Of a stretch of DNA of 64,000 nt, positions 63,098 through 64,000 are shown piece after piece. Made by a program: the position numbers and the translations under genes. This DNA is from Arthrobacter globiformis (GTDB lineage Bacteria; Actinomycetota; Actinomycetes; Actinomycetales; Micrococcaceae). The DNA lies in assembly GCF_030817195.1 (NCBI RefSeq), contig NZ_JAUSYZ010000001.1:310001-374000 (forward strand). Reading direction: 5' to 3'. Position 1 is the stretch's first letter. Each line of letters begins with the position of its first letter. The notes under the pieces are model-generated. The model saw only the letters and a program-made list of their open reading frames with translations, was not told the DNA's origin and did not search any database.

Positions 63098-64000
63098 ATG
63101 ACCGTTCTTCCTCAAGGAAGTGAGATCTCACGGCGCCGCCTCCTGCAGTTTGGCGCAGCCGCCGGATTTCTCCTGGGCACAGGCTCCATGGCCGGGTGTG
63201 CCGGCCCCACAGGCCTGCCGGGACCCAGCACCCTGACGCTGGCCCTCAACAGGTCCCTCGTCAGCCTGGACAACAAGCTCAACCAGTTCGACGCCGCCGT
63301 CACCGTGCAGCGTGCCGTGCGGCAGGGCCTGACCGCCATCGGCCCCGAAACCAAGCCCATCCTGATCCTGGCGGACCGCTTTGAGATGACCTCGCCCACC
63401 GCGTGGACGGTGCGCCTGCGCGAAGGCGTCCGGTATTCGGACGGCACCGCGGTGGCCATCGAGGACATTGCCACCGCACTGAAGATGTACCAGCAGGTGC
63501 AGGGCTCCTTCGTCGCCGGGTTCTTCCCGGAATTCCCCACAGTGGTACCGGTGGATGACAGGACGTTCCGGATGGAGTCCAAGAACCCCATCCCCATCCT
63601 CGATTCCCTGATGAGCATGATCCTGATCAGCCCGGCAGCCAAGAACAAGCCGGAGGAGCTGCAGGAAGGCGTGGGCACCGGCCCGTACGTGGTGACCAAG
63701 TTCAACCGCGGCGCCGGCACCTACAGCCTCAAGCGCAACGAGAACTACTGGGGCCCCGCCCCCAAGGTGGACAACGTCGAGGTCCGGTTCCTGCCGGAGG
63801 AATCCAGCCGCGTCATCGCGCTGCGCAGCGGCGAGGTGGACGTCATTGACTCCATCACGCCCGACTCGCGCGAGCAGCTGGCCGGACTTCCCGGCGTCGT
63901 CCTGGCCGAGGCGTCCAGCCTCCGGCTGAACCAGATCTTCTACAACTTCCGCAAGCCGGCCAGCCACCCGCTTTCCGACGTCCGCGTCCGCCAGGCCCTC
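63098..64000 (+). CDS. ABC transporter family-5 solute-binding protein (3' end beyond window)
   Basis: The first 301 residues of an oligopeptide/DppA-type binding protein are present; the gene runs off the window. The N-terminus has a twin-arginine signal (ISRRRLLQFGAA) plus a lipobox with Cys34 (MAGC), so it is probably a Tat-exported lipoprotein. 'ALRSGEVDVIDSITPDSREQ' and 'GTGPYVVTKFNRGAGTYSLK' are typical of the family. It is divergent from the kinase-PdxA2 gene across shared operator candidates, so it may import a sugar-acid-related compound rather than a peptide. Confidence 0.88.
   Translation, partial: MTVLPQGSEISRRRLLQFGAAAGFLLGTGSMAGCAGPTGLPGPSTLTLALNRSLVSLDNKLNQFDAAVTVQRAVRQGLTAIGPETKPILILADRFEMTSPTAWTVRLREGVRYSDGTAVAIEDIATALKMYQQVQGSFVAGFFPEFPTVVPVDDRTFRMESKNPIPILDSLMSMILISPAAKNKPEELQEGVGTGPYVVTKFNRGAGTYSLKRNENYWGPAPKVDNVEVRFLPEESSRVIALRSGEVDVIDSITPDSREQLAGLPGVVLAEASSLRLNQIFYNFRKPASHPLSDVRVRQAL

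Noticed and set aside
1..64000. tRNA, rRNA, CRISPR, prophage or IS element
   Set aside because: I saw no cloverleaf-like tRNA sequence, repeat-spacer array, integrase or transposase. The loci are bounded by ordinary metabolic genes.

Overview
The window reads as high-GC soil actinobacterial DNA, most likely from an Arthrobacter / Pseudarthrobacter / Paenarthrobacter-type member of the Micrococcaceae. The grounds are dense GC-rich coding, frequent GTG and TTG starts, ATGA-coupled operons, and families typical of that group: a GH91 difructose-anhydride enzyme, a putrescine oxidase, LGFP-repeat secreted proteins and many ABC and tripartite sugar-acid importers. It holds about 55 protein genes and several decayed ones. 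I see no rRNA, tRNA, CRISPR array, prophage or intact insertion sequence. The species and all substrate assignments are inferences.

Layout. (1) 1-7.9 kb: a LacI-regulated fructan locus with an ABC importer, a LacI repressor, a cytoplasmic GH32 beta-fructosidase, a decayed fructokinase tail and a leaderless GH91 inulin fructotransferase / DFA-III hydrolase. (2) 7.9-19 kb: aldarate (glucarate/galactarate) catabolism on the minus strand, in two operons: kdgD - ketoglutarate-semialdehyde dehydrogenase - gudD - AEC transporter, and tctC-tctB-tctA-usp followed by a frameshifted second acid-sugar dehydratase. A LysR regulator is divergent from the tct operon, and both operons carry the same operator-like element. 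(3) 19.3-28.7 kb: polyol (mannitol/sorbitol/arabitol-type) utilisation with an AraC regulator, ABC importer, zinc polyol dehydrogenase, PfkB fructokinase, mannitol 2-dehydrogenase and LacI regulator. (4) 28.7-31.7 kb: a zinc-ribbon protein and a GH13 trehalose-synthase-like protein. (5) 31.7-37.8 kb: a LacI repressor divergent from an amino-acid-type ABC importer plus Gfo/Idh/MocA and DAO-type FAD oxidoreductases, separated by two near-identical LacI operators. This looks like a catabolic island for an opine- or Amadori-like compound.

(6) 37.9-43.2 kb: a broken GGDEF-EAL gene, a secreted L,D-transpeptidase-like LGFP-repeat protein, an unknown protein and a TetR repressor. (7) 43.3-45.4 kb: putrescine oxidase, divergent from the TetR gene over a perfect palindrome, and a PNPOx-type stress protein. 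(8) 45.4-52 kb: a sugar-acid pathway (MFS importer, FCD-type GntR regulator, fuconate/arabinonate-type dehydratase, semialdehyde dehydrogenase, FAH-family protein) tied together by a repeated GntR-box candidate. (9) 52-58.2 kb: miscellaneous genes, including a secreted GH25-like protein, a P450, a second AEC carrier, an SRPBCC protein, a VOC protein and a PHP-domain protein. (10) 58.3-64 kb: a four-carbon acid-sugar module with an MFS importer, an SDR, and an unusual single gene joining an acid-sugar kinase to a PdxA2-type dehydrogenase. Divergent from it is a family-5 ABC binding protein cut by the window edge.

The unifying theme is scavenging of plant-derived sugars, polyols and sugar acids. 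Each module couples an importer to two to four cytoplasmic enzymes and a local regulator, and several have recognisable operators. The GH32/GH91 and polyol modules feed fructose phosphate. The glucarate and fuconate/arabinonate modules converge on 2-oxoglutarate through two separate semialdehyde dehydrogenases. The kinase-PdxA2 module should feed dihydroxyacetone phosphate. Five loci show decay or lesions (fructokinase tail, aldarate dehydratase, GGDEF-EAL, possibly the zinc dehydrogenase start, and the stop between kinase and PdxA2), so gene loss is active here or the assembly has small errors.
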